DNA of 64,000 nucleotides from Cristatella mucedo (Eukaryota > Bryozoa > Phylactolaemata > Cristatellidae), in the NCBI GenBank assembly GCA_009760855.2, contig WPIO01000061.1:2481578-2545577 (forward strand), read 5' to 3'. Numbering within the stretch: the first letter of the stretch is position 1; each line of letters begins with the position of its first letter. Below the pieces are notes generated by a model. That model saw only the letters and a list, made by a program, of their open reading frames with translations, ran no database searches and was not told where the DNA came from. This document shows, piece after piece, positions 9,595 to 19,837 of this stretch. The position numbers and the translations under genes are program-made.

Positions 9595-9830
9595 AAAAAG
9601 TACAACCACGTCCTTTTAAGCAAGTGCAAAGGTACAAACGATAGCAATGCAGGGTGAGTGACAGCAACGACCCGTCTTTAACCTCTATTTGTTTCAAAAT
9701 GACTATACATTTGATTTGAAAACTTTAGTTATCATGCCACGTAGCGTTCACTGTGAGCTCCTTTGCAAGCACTGGTCGCTTTGAGGCGCATCGCTGCGGA
9801 TTCAGGTGGATTGTGGTATAATGCCGAGAC
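9595..9830 (+). repeat. Dispersed repeat E, copy 1
   Basis: AGTACAACCACGTCCTTTTAAGCA and, about 200 bp on, ATTCAGGTGGATTG also occur in the same order at 11112-11345. The family is unidentified and has no coding potential that I can see. Confidence 0.5.
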
Positions 9831-11111
9831 AATGCAGTTGTTAACGATTAACTGCTCGTGAACGCCCATGAACGATAACGTGAAAGTTTGCATGAGTTAC
9901 GAGTTTGCGTAGAGTAATAACGCGTGCAATAGGCCAAGTATTGAAATTAGGAATACGCCGTCGACAAAACTCACTACTAAATATTTTGCAGCAGCGCTAG
10001 CAACGACGTCGTATTATTAACAGCTAAACAAAAACCTGTATTCTACAGCTGCTAGACCTGGGTGATTTCCCGCAGACTCGCACAGCAGCTTACGCTCGGC
10101 AGCTCACGCGCAGCCGCTCATTTGCAGGAGCTTTGCTAACCGACTGATATACCGCCGCTCCAAGAACGCAACTGAGCTTAAGCGAAGGCCTTCGTCGCTG
10201 AATAAATCACAGCTCATAATCGAAAGGAATTACGCCATCTCCCTCCTTGAAAACGCGTTGGTCCTCGGGAATTTGGTTGCTCATAGAAATGTATTGTCTG
10301 CGACACCGTCAAACCAGATTGCAGCCTCCAGAAGTCGTTTTGGTTGCTGAGTTGAGCCGTTGGCTGGCGCGGCGCTGGAACGGAGCCGTTGTCAGGAAAA
10401 GTGGTAGCTTAGTCAGGGCTGTAAGCCGTCCCTGCTCTCTGTGTACGTTGCGATCACATAACCTTTGACCAACTGCGTCCCTCAATATTGGGCAATGCAT
10501 GGCAATCTACGGCTATTGTTCGGCATGAAGCAGCACCGCCCTACTATCCGTGACAAACAGACCGCAAAATGACTTCGCCAAGCTCATATTGTCATTACAA
10601 ATAACAACTTTTAGGTTCACAGTGAAACCATAGCGTTTTCAAGCTATTTCCCAGTACAATCCTGACAATGCACTGCAATTAAATTAAGTAGAGAAGGCCA
10701 ATACAGTAAACCGTGGCAAATCCACGAGAAATAACCTGCCCCTAGCTTCAATGGTAAGTCCGCGTAACATCTCACAGCTCGACGCTGACATACCCTTAAT
10801 TGGCAGTGCGTTCTACCTCTGGCAGTCCATTACAATTGACAGTATTGGTCCGAGTAATACGATAATATATTGGAATCCATTGGGCATCACTAAATAGTTA
10901 TTGAAAGTTGACACGATTGGCTTCGCGATAATGCATTGCTTATAACAAGCAGCATTCGTAATATTTAGTGTGAGCTTAAATTTCATCACGACAATGCGAT
11001 GCAGTTACTTGCAGGTATTAGCCCAAAAATACGACAATCCATAACGGTCTGTTGCAAATAGACTGACGGTTGTTAAGAGAAGCTCAAACTTTGCTTTCGC
11101 ATTGCAGCAAA
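9831..11111. other. Non-coding sequence between repeat E copies
   Basis: Besides the CpG-rich block I find no gene. An exon-like stretch near 10690-10755 resembles 5230-5280 and is better read as a dispersed repeat. The stretch may contain further diverged repeat E pieces. Confidence 0.4.
10040..10470. promoter_or_regulatory. Relatively CpG-rich block, possible promoter region
   Basis: This block is richer in G+C and CpG than its AT-rich surroundings and carries a minus-strand donor-like site (GAGC/GTAAGC, exon end 10094). It lies upstream, on the minus strand, of the ATG exon at 8435-8523, so it could hold that gene's first untranslated exon and promoter. This is inference only; no TATA box or defined element supports it. 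Confidence 0.22.
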
Positions 11112-11345
11112 TTGCATGAAAAGTGCAACCGCGTCCTTTTAAGCACGTGTGAACGTACAAAATCGGAGGAATCGTGGCAATCGAGGGTAATGGCCTTTTC
11201 CTACATCAAACCATTTCTAATTGACTTGCAATTGGCTGCTAGAAGACATAATTATCATGTCAGAATATATATAACTCACAATTATCACGTCACACTGTGC
11301 CTTCACTTACGCATTGAGGTGGATTGAAGCATGGAACCGGGCCAT
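11112..11345 (+). repeat. Dispersed repeat E, copy 2
   Basis: It shares AGTGCAACCGCGTCCTTTTAAGCA and TTGAGGTGGATTGAAGCA with 9595-9830 in the same order and spacing. Confidence 0.5.
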
Positions 11346-11664
11346 GCAGTGCATTGCACGAAAACGCGTATCCAAAGTAAAGGGAAATTTTCTGGTTGCA
11401 CTTTAAACCGAGTCTAGCCTAGTATGCAGCAATGTAAATTATAGCTTCAAAGTCGTGATTTGAGGATTAATTGCAGTGGAATTTCGTGGATCGCCCTTTT
11501 GTCTCAGGTTATTTCGGGAGTTGGCTGCCAGACTGCAAGCCACAGACCTTCTAAACCAAATCGTGATCGTTATATACAAGGGGTGAATTCGCCAATGAAT
11601 CCGAAGAAAAATGGTGCTAGTGACTCACAAGCCAACCACTTGAGGGTATCGAAGCTGTCGGTAA

Positions 11665-12733
11665 TCACAATAATAATAACAATAATGCACTTGACATAAC
11701 TCCCTCAGAGAAATTAATCTCTCTCTAGGTGCTTTAAATTTCCTGCAAAATGAAATCTAATTGAATGTTGAGTAAAATCATGCTTGATAAACAAAAAAAA
11801 ATAATACCATGGTTAGGGGTGACATGCACAGGGTCAGCATGCAAATGTGGTAAGTGGCAGCATGCACAGTGTCAGCATGCATAAGCACATGTATGACGAA
11901 TCACAGGGACCCACAAAATGCTGTCCTAAATAGGTGTGTTTTTAAGTTCTTTTTAAATGTGGTCAGGTCAGGGTATGTTCTGACGCATGTCAATAGGGTG
12001 TTCTAGCCTTTGGGCGCATACGAACTAAATGCACGGTCTCCGAAGGATTTGAGTTTTATATAAGGTATTTGTAGACGTATCCCGAAAAGTGGGTGTTAGG
12101 CTGCTTGGCCTGATAGGGGAGCATATCTGGGAGATAGGCTGGAGCCAAAGAATGAAGTGATCTACAAGTGAGCGACAAAACCTTGAAGTCAATCCGTTGC
12201 TTGACTGGTAGCCAGTGCAGGTCGTCGAGAAGTGGAGTAATGTGGCAACTGCGACGCTCACGACAGACAAGCCTAGCTGCAGCGTTTCGCACCAGCAGCA
12301 ATCGCCTGATCGCTCATGCTGGTAGGCCAGTAAGCAGTGAGTTGCAGAAGTCGAGACGGGATGTCACGAATGCATGGACCAACTTGGACGTGGTATCCTT
12401 ATCTAAACAAGCTCGAATTTTAGCTATGTTATGAAGCTGAAAATGGGCACATTTGACTGTGGAGCTTATATGGTCGTCAAACGAGAGGTTGCTTTGGAAT
12501 ATGACACCTAGATTTCAAGCTGATTCAACTGGAGATATGCTGGCAGAGATAATCTCGAGCGTCAGCTTTTCCAATTTGTGAATCACATTGGGTTTGCACA
12601 AAACCAGTAAGTTATAATTACCATCGTTTAGTTTTAGAAAATTTGCTGCCATCAATGGGCGGATGTCATCATTGTAGGCAGCAAGTGAGTTGAGAAAATT
12701 TGAGGTGCTTGAAGGGAGGGATTAAAGCAAAGG
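11665..12733 (-). mobile_element. LINE-A copy (L2/CR1-like), 5'-truncated, minus strand
   Basis: Read on the minus strand, it carries the C-terminal end of a LINE ORF2 (ARLVCRERRSCHITPL, then HWLPVKQRIDFKVLSL and SLHSLAPAYL), followed by a 3' UTR, the GCGCCTAGAGAGAG hairpin and a TTATTATTG tail at 11665-11690. This C-terminal block is characteristic of L2/CR1/Rex-like LINEs. Frameshifts split the coding part. The copy stops abruptly at 12733, where a perfect hairpin begins. Confidence 0.8.
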
Positions 12734-12777
12734 TGCCCCTATGTAGCTGCCCTAACAGTCCCAGCTACATAGGGGCA
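12734..12777. repeat. Perfect 15-bp inverted repeat with 14-nt loop
   Basis: TGCCCCTATGTAGCT at 12734-12748 is exactly complementary to AGCTACATAGGGGCA at 12763-12777. It starts at the base where LINE-A homology ends and may be a fold-back formed when the truncated LINE integrated. Confidence 0.85.
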
Positions 12778-13283
12778 GCAGAGAATTAAAGGCTACCGAC
12801 ACAAATCCCAATGGGAAATAAATTACTGCCGCTCCGTGACTGTAACTTACCTTCGGCCTAAGACACCCTGGTGCAGCAGTCAATCTCCGAAGAAACCTGA
12901 ATTATTGAATGGCATTAATACCTTGAAGCGAAAGCTTAGTAACTGAAATTGCTAGTCAGTTTACAGGTCAGAATCCCCCAATAAAACTCGCTAAATACAA
13001 TTTACTCGTAACCCAAACATCCTGATTAAATGCAGAGCAGCCAACTAACTTACCGAGGTATCTGGCGTCTGATACTCAGAATAATACCTCAGAGTTCTGG
13101 TACACCGGCATGCTAACTATATCTTTCTTTAACATTGCTCGAGATTATAAGAGGCTCACGACTATCAAGAATTATATATTATATATTTGACCGTTTAGAC
13201 ATTGCAAAGCGATCCGGACCAATCTTTCAGTAATTGCAAACCAAGGCTGGTCTTAGCGATCTGCTCCTGAGAAATGCACCCCC
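12778..13283. other. Sequence with two donor-like sites, minus strand
   Basis: Two strong minus-strand donors (CGAAG/GTAAGT after 12851; CTCG/GTAAGT after 13054) follow short open stretches, but their phases do not join, so I do not call exons. Nothing else is recognisable. Confidence 0.3.
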
Positions 13284-13433
13284 CTATGCTAAGGACAATC
13301 TTCTTAATATTCTTAAAGCACAGGTTTTTCTTGACGACTGACACGCTCTAATGTTTCTGACATTAATCGAAGCAGCATCTTGAGCTTTTAACTGTGATTC
13401 GACGGGATAGTGCCGCCAATGTTTGTCACGTGC
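13284..13433 (-). CDS. Possible terminal coding exon, minus strand
   Basis: On the minus strand a good acceptor CCATTCTTTTCAG is followed directly by a 49-codon open frame beginning ARDKHWRHYPVESQ and ending in TAG at 13284. There is no motif, no polyadenylation signal that I would trust and no matching upstream exon. The opposite strand is also open over much of this stretch, which weakens the case. Confidence 0.22.
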   Translation of the reverse strand, partial: ARDKHWRHYPVESQLKAQDAASINVRNIRACQSSRKTCALRILRRLSLA

Positions 13434-13720
13434 CTGAAAAGAATGGCACCGGTTCCGCGCGTATTGCTTGTGGCAGAGTGCTTTACTTTAGGAACCGCCA
13501 CAGCACATGATAACTGTTGGTAAGTTCCACCATATCTAATTAAAAACTGCATGGACGCCATTTTATCTAGGAAGAACAGAGAGTTAATTTTTGAATCTTT
13601 GACTCAGATGCCTTTAAAGAACTTTCAACGAGTTGATTGATAAGTTATTATAAATAAAATTGCTCAGTGAAATCTGGTGTGTTCAAACCAAATTTTTCTG
13701 ATGGAGGAATGTTCTTGCAG

Positions 13721-13812
13721 GAAGCTCGGAGCCAGACACGTGGAGTACCTAAAACCTGGCCAAGTGACATACATCATGACGAGCAATGCTTGTTAGAAAC
13801 AGCTGCTAACAG
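13721..13812 (+). CDS. Possible coding exon, plus strand
   Basis: The stretch is bounded by TGTTCTTGCAG and AACAG/GTGAAT. Phase 0 is open through the 92 nt and reads EARSQTRGVPKTWPSD...CLLETAAN with two bases left over. The polar composition resembles the exon chain that starts at 29790. It cannot be spliced directly to that exon, which needs one left-over base, so at least one intervening exon would be required. A second frame is also nearly open. Treat as a candidate. Confidence 0.3.
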
Positions 13813-14582
13813 GTGAATGCAGTCACTTTACATTTTTAAAAGATCTCACTTAGAAATGAGTTTACGGTACAATTTTGTATAAGTGCATACGTCGATTAAT
13901 AGGCTACGACAGATCCGCCTGCAATGTTGGACACTACTGAGCTAAACAATCTGTATCCCGACGTAACTAATAGATGCCCTGGTTATTAATCTCAATTAAA
14001 AACGTCTATTTTAAATTCCAATTTAATGAAGTTGACATTGTTTTATCAAAATAGTGCCAATTATGTGCCACTAATGGAAATCCCAACCTACGATAAAACT
14101 TAATGGGTATGTAGGCTTTAGCTTTTCAGGGGTGAGATTAAAATGAAACAGAGTTAATAATGTTGTAATAATTATTAAGTAATTACCGTAGCTCGAGAAA
14201 CTAACTTGTAGCGTTTGCTTTAAAAATAGGCTACTCACGTCTCAAATGACTGGCTCAATCCATAAAGCTTCTTCCGCAGAAACTTTTCATAATGTTCTCA
14301 CGATATATTTGCCTGTAGTACGCAGAAGAGGTAAGCTTCTGTAGAAATTCGCTTTTTCTATTTTCGGCGTGGCAAATCCCTAATGTCTATGAAGCCAAAG
14401 AGCAGCCAACAATTTCCGCCGTTTATGCACCCACTATGGCCGTTGTAATTTCCAGGTATTATCAAGGTTTTCACTTCTATGTAGATGAAAATCAGTCTCA
14501 GCTGTACCTTTATTTTTATGTAGTATAATTCTAGTGCATCTCTTTCAATAACTCCAAAAAGATAGAAAGACTATGTGAATGT
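13813..14582. other. No feature recognised
   Basis: AT-rich sequence without gene, RNA or identifiable repeat. There is a donor-like GAGGTAAGC near 14333 preceded by a short open stretch that I could not support as an exon. Confidence 0.4.
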
Positions 14583-15720
14583 TAAACAGGAGAGTTTTGT
14601 ATAGCCCACTCACAGCCTAAGCGGCTTTCGGTACGCATTTGGTAGCCAACACACTTCATTTAACGCAACAAAGAGACAGGGGAAGTATCACCGAGCCCGG
14701 AGAGCATTTGAGGTAGTGAGTAGCTTGGAATTAGCTGCTCACGACCGCTGGAAAGGATGAGCCATAGTCGGCAGCCAGAGAGTAGTTATCAATGCGCAAG
14801 AGCAGTGGAGGCGAGTTCCATAGCCTAGGACCTGCAGAGAAAAAGCTCTTTGCCAACGGTCTTTAAGCAAAGGTGTGGACCAGCTAATTTACTGTCCATA
14901 CGCGATCTGAGGGCACGAGGAGGCTGAAACTGGTGCATCAGTTCCGCTAGGTATGGAGGAGCCAAGCCGTGGCGGGCCTTGTGGGTCATTGTGTACACTT
15001 TGCTCTGTATCTGTTGATCAACGGGCTGCCATCCAAGCGCTTTAGCAAAAAAGAAACGTGGTCAAACCTCTGGGTGTTGCAAACTAGCCATGCAGCCATA
15101 TTCACAGCCAGCTGGAGTGGCATAGCTGCAGCGTTTGGTAGCCCAGTCAAAAGAGAATTACAATAATCAAGCCGAGACAGAAATGATAAGTCAGTTAAAT
15201 CTTTTGAAAGCCACTGTGGAAGAGAACTCCTAATCTGAGGCAGGGATAGGACGTGATGGCTAGCTGTAGAAGCAGTCTGATGAATAAAGCTTTTAAAATT
15301 TAGGCAGCTCTCGAACACTACATCTGAATTTGGAGCACGTGCTAATGGTCCCACAACAGCATCGCCTATTAGAAGAGAAAAGCCTTTCAACTGAGCCACG
15401 CGCTTAGGGTGTCCTTTGAAACTTTAGAACGGTTTTATCGTCTTTAGTTTCAAGAAGTTTTTCAACATCTAGAATCAAATGCCGGAAAGGCAAGCATTCA
15501 CTTTTTCAGCTGCTCCAGCATATTGTGAAGGTTTGAATTTAAAATCCAGCTGAGTAGCGTCAGCATAAGTGATATCCTATTCCATGGGCCCGATTCACTT
15601 TTTCAGGAGGTTGAGTAAAATGGACAACAGCAAGTTACCAAACAGTGCTCACCCTCTTTGGATTGCCTATACTTTCCAATAAATCTTATGCTAACACAAC
15701 TATCAGTCTTTTTAGCCTGT
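14583..15720 (-). mobile_element. LINE-B copy (CR1/L2-like), 3' part, minus strand
   Basis: The minus-strand reading encodes, with frameshifts, LKGFSLLIGDAVVGPL, SRLDYCNSLLTGLP, LQLAVNMAAWLV and the 3' block with GCGGCTTTCGGTACGCA. These match the C-terminal half of the plus-strand LINE-B copies at 18290-21775 and 62100-62910. The (ATTAC)n end is missing. It is truncated upstream of the reverse transcriptase. Confidence 0.75.
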
Positions 15721-15939
15721 CAGTGTATATGCATGCATAAGGCTACATATTAGACCTACTTCTTAGTAGGTTCTAGCTAGATGAACAGTTGTGCGTCTAG
15801 TCGTCTCCTTGCCCTTGGAGCTAAATTAAAACTTTTGGTAGTCAGGACATCAACTCGTATGCTTCAAAAGGTTAGGGGGAACTCTCTTCTGGCTGTTGCT
15901 GGTTTTTTTGATGACTTTGCAAAATTTTAGTTTCAGATA

Positions 15940-16002
15940 TTTTGCAGCAAATGTAAAGCGCCCAGAGAGAGATGAATTTCTTTGAGGGCGCTTTATCAAG
16001 TG

Positions 16003-16037
<35 letters not shown>
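15940..16037 (+). mobile_element. LINE-A 3' tail with (TTA)n
   Basis: GTAAAGCGCCCAGAG, TTTGAGGGCGCTTTATCAAG and GTGCATTATTATTATT follow in order. Only the last about 100 bp of the element are present. Confidence 0.8.
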
Positions 16038-16394
16038 GATAGAGACACATGTCTTTTTTCCTGCTCAGGCGAAGTTTGCTTTTTTCGTCCAAGCCTTGTT
16101 TTCATAGACTTTCTCTCTATGATATAGTTCATGCTAGTAGCCACAGGTGCTAATAACTGGTGGCCCTTTTTTCTTACCTTTGTTAACCATGCTTCGATAG
16201 CCCAGAAGTGCTATCAGAATTGCATCGCTTTTTCGTCTGAATTTAAGCTATAACAAAATGGAGCATTACACTTCTCATCTAATCTCACGCTCTTTTCAGT
16301 TTTACTGAAATAAATCACCCGTGCTTATAATTGCTTACCGAATAAATTACAAGTTTAAACTTTCTTATTTCAGCCTAGGCAAAGTTTTTTTTCT

Positions 16395-16760
16395 TTTTAA
16401 TTGTATCTCCGTCTGTAAGTCCACAAAGTCATACAGACCATGTGGGTGTTACGCAGGATAGTTTTGCATAGCGCACTCACAGCCTAAGCGGCTTTCGGTA
16501 TGCATTCGGTAGCCAACAGACTTCGTCTCACGCAACAAAGAGAAAGTGGGAAGCATAGCAGAGTCAGGAGAGCAGTTGAGGTAGGGAGTAGCATAGAAGT
16601 AGCAGCTCAGGACTGCTGAAAAAGATGTGACATAGTCACCAGTAGGAGAGTAGTTGTCATTTCGCAATAATTGTGGAAGCGAGTTCCACAGTCTAGGACC
16701 TGCAGAGCTAATGCTTCTGTCGCCAACTTTCTTTAAGCGGAGGAATGGGACAGCATCTAC
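16395..16760 (-). mobile_element. LINE-B 3' end fragment, minus strand
   Basis: It contains TGTATCTCCGTCTGTAAGTC, AAGCGGCTTTCGGTATGCAT and GTGGAAGCGAGTTCCACAGT, the reverse complement of the LINE-B 3' end at 62590-62890. Confidence 0.8.
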
Positions 16761-17144
16761 ATCCAGCTGTTTCTAATGAATCGATGTACCATTAATATAT
16801 CATTAGTATTTTATTTGGGCTTAGATTTAATCCTCAGAAGGGGCTAAACATTCGTACCATGAGTGGGGAAGAAGTTAACGAGTCTAAATTGGTTCCTAAC
16901 TACAAAATAAAGCTAGTGTCAATTCCATGAATTCACTAGTTATTGTGCTGAAATCAATGACATTTTCTACGGGGTCCCTTACCAAATCCCAAAAATTTAA
17001 TTATTAACTTAGACGATCCTGATTTTTCATATTGCTTATACAACGGTCACAAATGACCTATAATGCTGTTGATGGAGCCGAGATTTTCGGCAAAGCAGAC
17101 GAGAGCTGCTAAATGGTTAGGTTGGCACAAGACCTGCAAGATTT

Positions 17145-17337
17145 TTATAAATCAACTCTGGATCTGCAATTAATATAACAGTATTGTCGAAATCGTTCGC
17201 ATTTATTTGAAACGAACTTGGCGTTTGTTTCTTTAGTCGAATTAAGACGAACTACATCGTTGGTGATGGAGGCAGGGGGTAGGCTGTGGGAGTTGTCTGT
17301 GGACATAGGAATTGGGGCGGCCGAGGTCACTGCCATG
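17145..17337 (-). CDS. Possible coding exon, minus strand
   Basis: On the minus strand GGTTCCACTTTACAG precedes CATGGCAGTG, and the frame reads MAVTSAAPIPMSTDNSHSLP, then a Thr/Asn/Lys-rich stretch to a stop at 17145. The first 40 codons are GC-rich and look coding against an AT-rich background; the rest drifts to AT-rich. There is no good donor, so it would have to be a terminal exon. No family is recognised. Confidence 0.27.
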
Positions 17338-17399
17338 CTGTAAAGTGGAACCAGTTCCATGCAACCACCGTGTCGCCGCAGCAGCATAGCAGCATTTTT

Positions 17400-17485
17400 T
17401 ATAATAATAATAATAATATTACTATTATTGCACTTGATAAAGTGCCCTCAGAGAACTTAATCTCTTTCTAGGCGCTTTACATATG
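17400..17485 (-). mobile_element. LINE-A 3' tail, minus strand
   Basis: (ATA)n is followed by TTGCACTTGATAAAGTGCCC, then AATCTCTTTCTAGGCGCTTT, the reverse complement of the LINE-A terminus. Confidence 0.8.
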
Positions 17486-17905
17486 TGGTGCACTAATTGG
17501 AGTGTTTCTTGCCCAAATTCTCACATATCTTACAGTCCTAGGCTGGCGAAGGTAAGCTACTTGCTCGAGCTAAGGAAAGCTAAACGTACATTTATTTAGC
17601 TACACTTTTGCGATTACGCTTCAATCGATTACCTGGACGAGAAATTTATTTGCTAAACTAATTCTTCATATAATTGGAAATAATTAATTATTAGCGTCAT
17701 GGAAATAGGGCAATAAATCTCTCTAAAAGTACCATACGAGTAAAGAACGTTTGAGTCATCTTATTTTAGAGGCTGAAAGCTCTGCTATGCAGCCAATATC
17801 ACTTGCCCCTACTGCCGTCTAACTCAACTAGCATACGTAAAAGCCTCATTTCGATTACCGCAAACATTTCTATATCGGTATTATTGTCCTCATCCATATG
17901 CACAT

Positions 17906-17990
17906 AAAAATAATATAAATAAAACAATAGTGAGCCATTGAAAAAGGGCCCTAAGAAGATCGAATCAATTTCTAGGTACTTTGGATATGA
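17906..17990 (-). mobile_element. Degenerate LINE-A or SINE tail, minus strand
   Basis: AATAATATAAATAAA followed by AGGGCCCTAAGAAGATCGAA and TTTCTAGGTACTTT weakly matches the shared LINE-A/SINE terminus. Confidence 0.4.
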
Positions 17991-18689
17991 TGGAGATGAA
18001 GCATGTCGTATCGATCGCTGATAGCTCGAACAGTTTCAGCATGCCATGCCCAGAAATGTGATGAAAAATGCTAACTGAGCCGAACTTGTAGCAAATAGGT
18101 AGATTTAGCTTTATTGTTAAAGGTCGTCCAGGCGCCGGATGTCAGGAGCCGGTTTTGAGAGCACGCGAGCTAATAGCACTGCTCTAAGGCTTTGAGGTTA
18201 GATAGAGGCACAGCTATACGATTTTAATAGGCAGACGTGCAACTAAGTAACATTACCTAGGCCCTTCACACCCATTCCTCCCCGAGCTAATTAGCGGCCT
18301 CAGGCGACTCCCAGCGTGGTGTGGACGTTTACCTGATTTCTCCGAGATACCTTCGGGTATTCTGCTGCTATCTTCGCTGTGATGAGCCGTTCTCGGATAT
18401 CGTATACAAAACAGGACCTGCTTAGAATAAGGTGCGATGTCACGACCATTCGATACCTACCGGCGGACCTTCTCCGGCGGGTCAGTGAGAACCTTCTTGC
18501 ATCCTGCGTTCGCCCTACCAGCAGCTCGGCCATCAAAGCTACGAACCATAAGTTGAAAGCGCTAAGTAGTAATTGTTCCAGTAGAAGCCCACCGCCGTAA
18601 CCTAGCACGTTGTGAAACGTCAACCGGCGGCCGTTACTGAAGTCTAATTCAAATTCCAAGGGCCCGTGTCCGCCGAGCCCGATACACGC

Positions 18690-19370
18690 CGACGTGAATA
18701 CAAGCAACTTCATTGCCGTCGCCCAGTTGTTGGACAGCCTCTTAAATTCTGCCTACTAAATGTCCGATCGCCAAAATATAAGGGGTTACTTACCCACAAT
18801 CAGGTTGTCCAGGAGAAGCTAGATGCATATCTGCTTACCGAAACTTAGATGACGCCTTGTTCCAGTGGCTGTATTTCTGAGACCACTCCACACGGGTTTC
18901 CATTTTATCAGTTCATGCGTTCTTACAAGGTTGGTGGCAGAGTTGCAATTGATGTTCCCGAATCGTTTGGCTATGAGATTCGCAATTTTTCACATGGGCC
19001 ATTATCTGAATCGGTTGCAATCAAGTCTCCATCAAACACAATGCCTCCCACTGTTGTGATATACCGGTCTCCTTCTGGCTGTCTAAACTTGTTTATAGAG
19101 GAGTTTTCAGAGCTCCTCGCTAAACTATTCTCTGCAAAAGGCCGTTACTGATTGTAGGAGACTTCAATATGCACGGAGACCACTCTAGCAACAGCCAGGT
19201 CTACTCATTTCTCGACTGTCTGGAAAATTTTGGTTAGGTCCAACACATTAATCATACCACCCGCGTCGATGGCCACATTTTAGATCTAGTGATCACTAAG
19301 GATGTCCTCCTCACTGACCTTATGGTGTGCCCATAGACCCTCTCAGACCATTGATCGATCTCGTTTATTG
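18690..19370 (+). pseudogene. LINE-B endonuclease domain, broken
   Basis: Recognisable pieces in order are PLKFCLLNVRS (N-terminal catalytic Asn region), the LTET motif around 18830-18842 followed at once by a stop, a region with GCLNLFIEEFSEL, LLIVGDFN near 19143-19170 (the GDFN metal-binding motif) and HILDLVIT with SDH near 19350. These are the hallmarks of the EEP endonuclease of LINEs. In-frame stops and at least two frame changes interrupt it. Confidence 0.75.
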
Positions 19371-19837
19371 TTCGTGCTCCCTTGTACGTACTGGGTAATG
19401 TCGAACTGCTCAGACGAGGTAACTTACAAAGCATTGACGAAGAAGGGTCTTTAAAACTGTTTGTGATGTAGGTCTTCATGATCTGCATTCAGACTCCACT
19501 GGCAGCCTCGATACCCTTACTGATGCAATGAACACGACACTCTGAAGTGCTCTTGACAAGCATGCTCCCCTTCATTCTATCCGTGTTCAAATGGAGACTA
19601 GAGATATTTTTCATTTTACAAAAAAATCCTAAAGATGCGCCAGGTTAAGCACAGGCTTAAACGTCGTTTACAGAAATCAGGGTCTGATGCAGATCTAGTC
19701 AATTTCAAAAACTTTCTTTGAATTTACACTCGAAAGCTTAAAAAACCAGGGCTTCTTTTTTTATTCAAAAGCCGAATTCTTGCCAGTCGGACCATAATCA
19801 GATTTATAAGGCAGTAAACCGTTTACTGGCCAATGCA

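Larger units (their letters stand above)
16761..18289. other. Mostly unannotated AT-rich sequence with two LINE-A tails
   Basis: Besides the exon candidate at 17145-17337 and the LINE-A tails at 17400 and 17906, I recognise nothing. Confidence 0.4.

Noticed and set aside
10690..10755. Exon-like open stretch ending TCAATG/GTAAGT
   Set aside because: It resembles 5230-5280, the acceptor is poor, and a dispersed repeat explains it better.
11297..11345. Minus-strand ATG followed by an open stretch and a GTAAGTG donor
   Set aside because: It falls inside dispersed repeat E, shared with 9595-9830, so the match to a start exon is probably accidental.
12851..13100. Two minus-strand donor sites with short open stretches
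   Set aside because: Their phases do not join and the stretches (15-20 codons) are too short to exclude chance.
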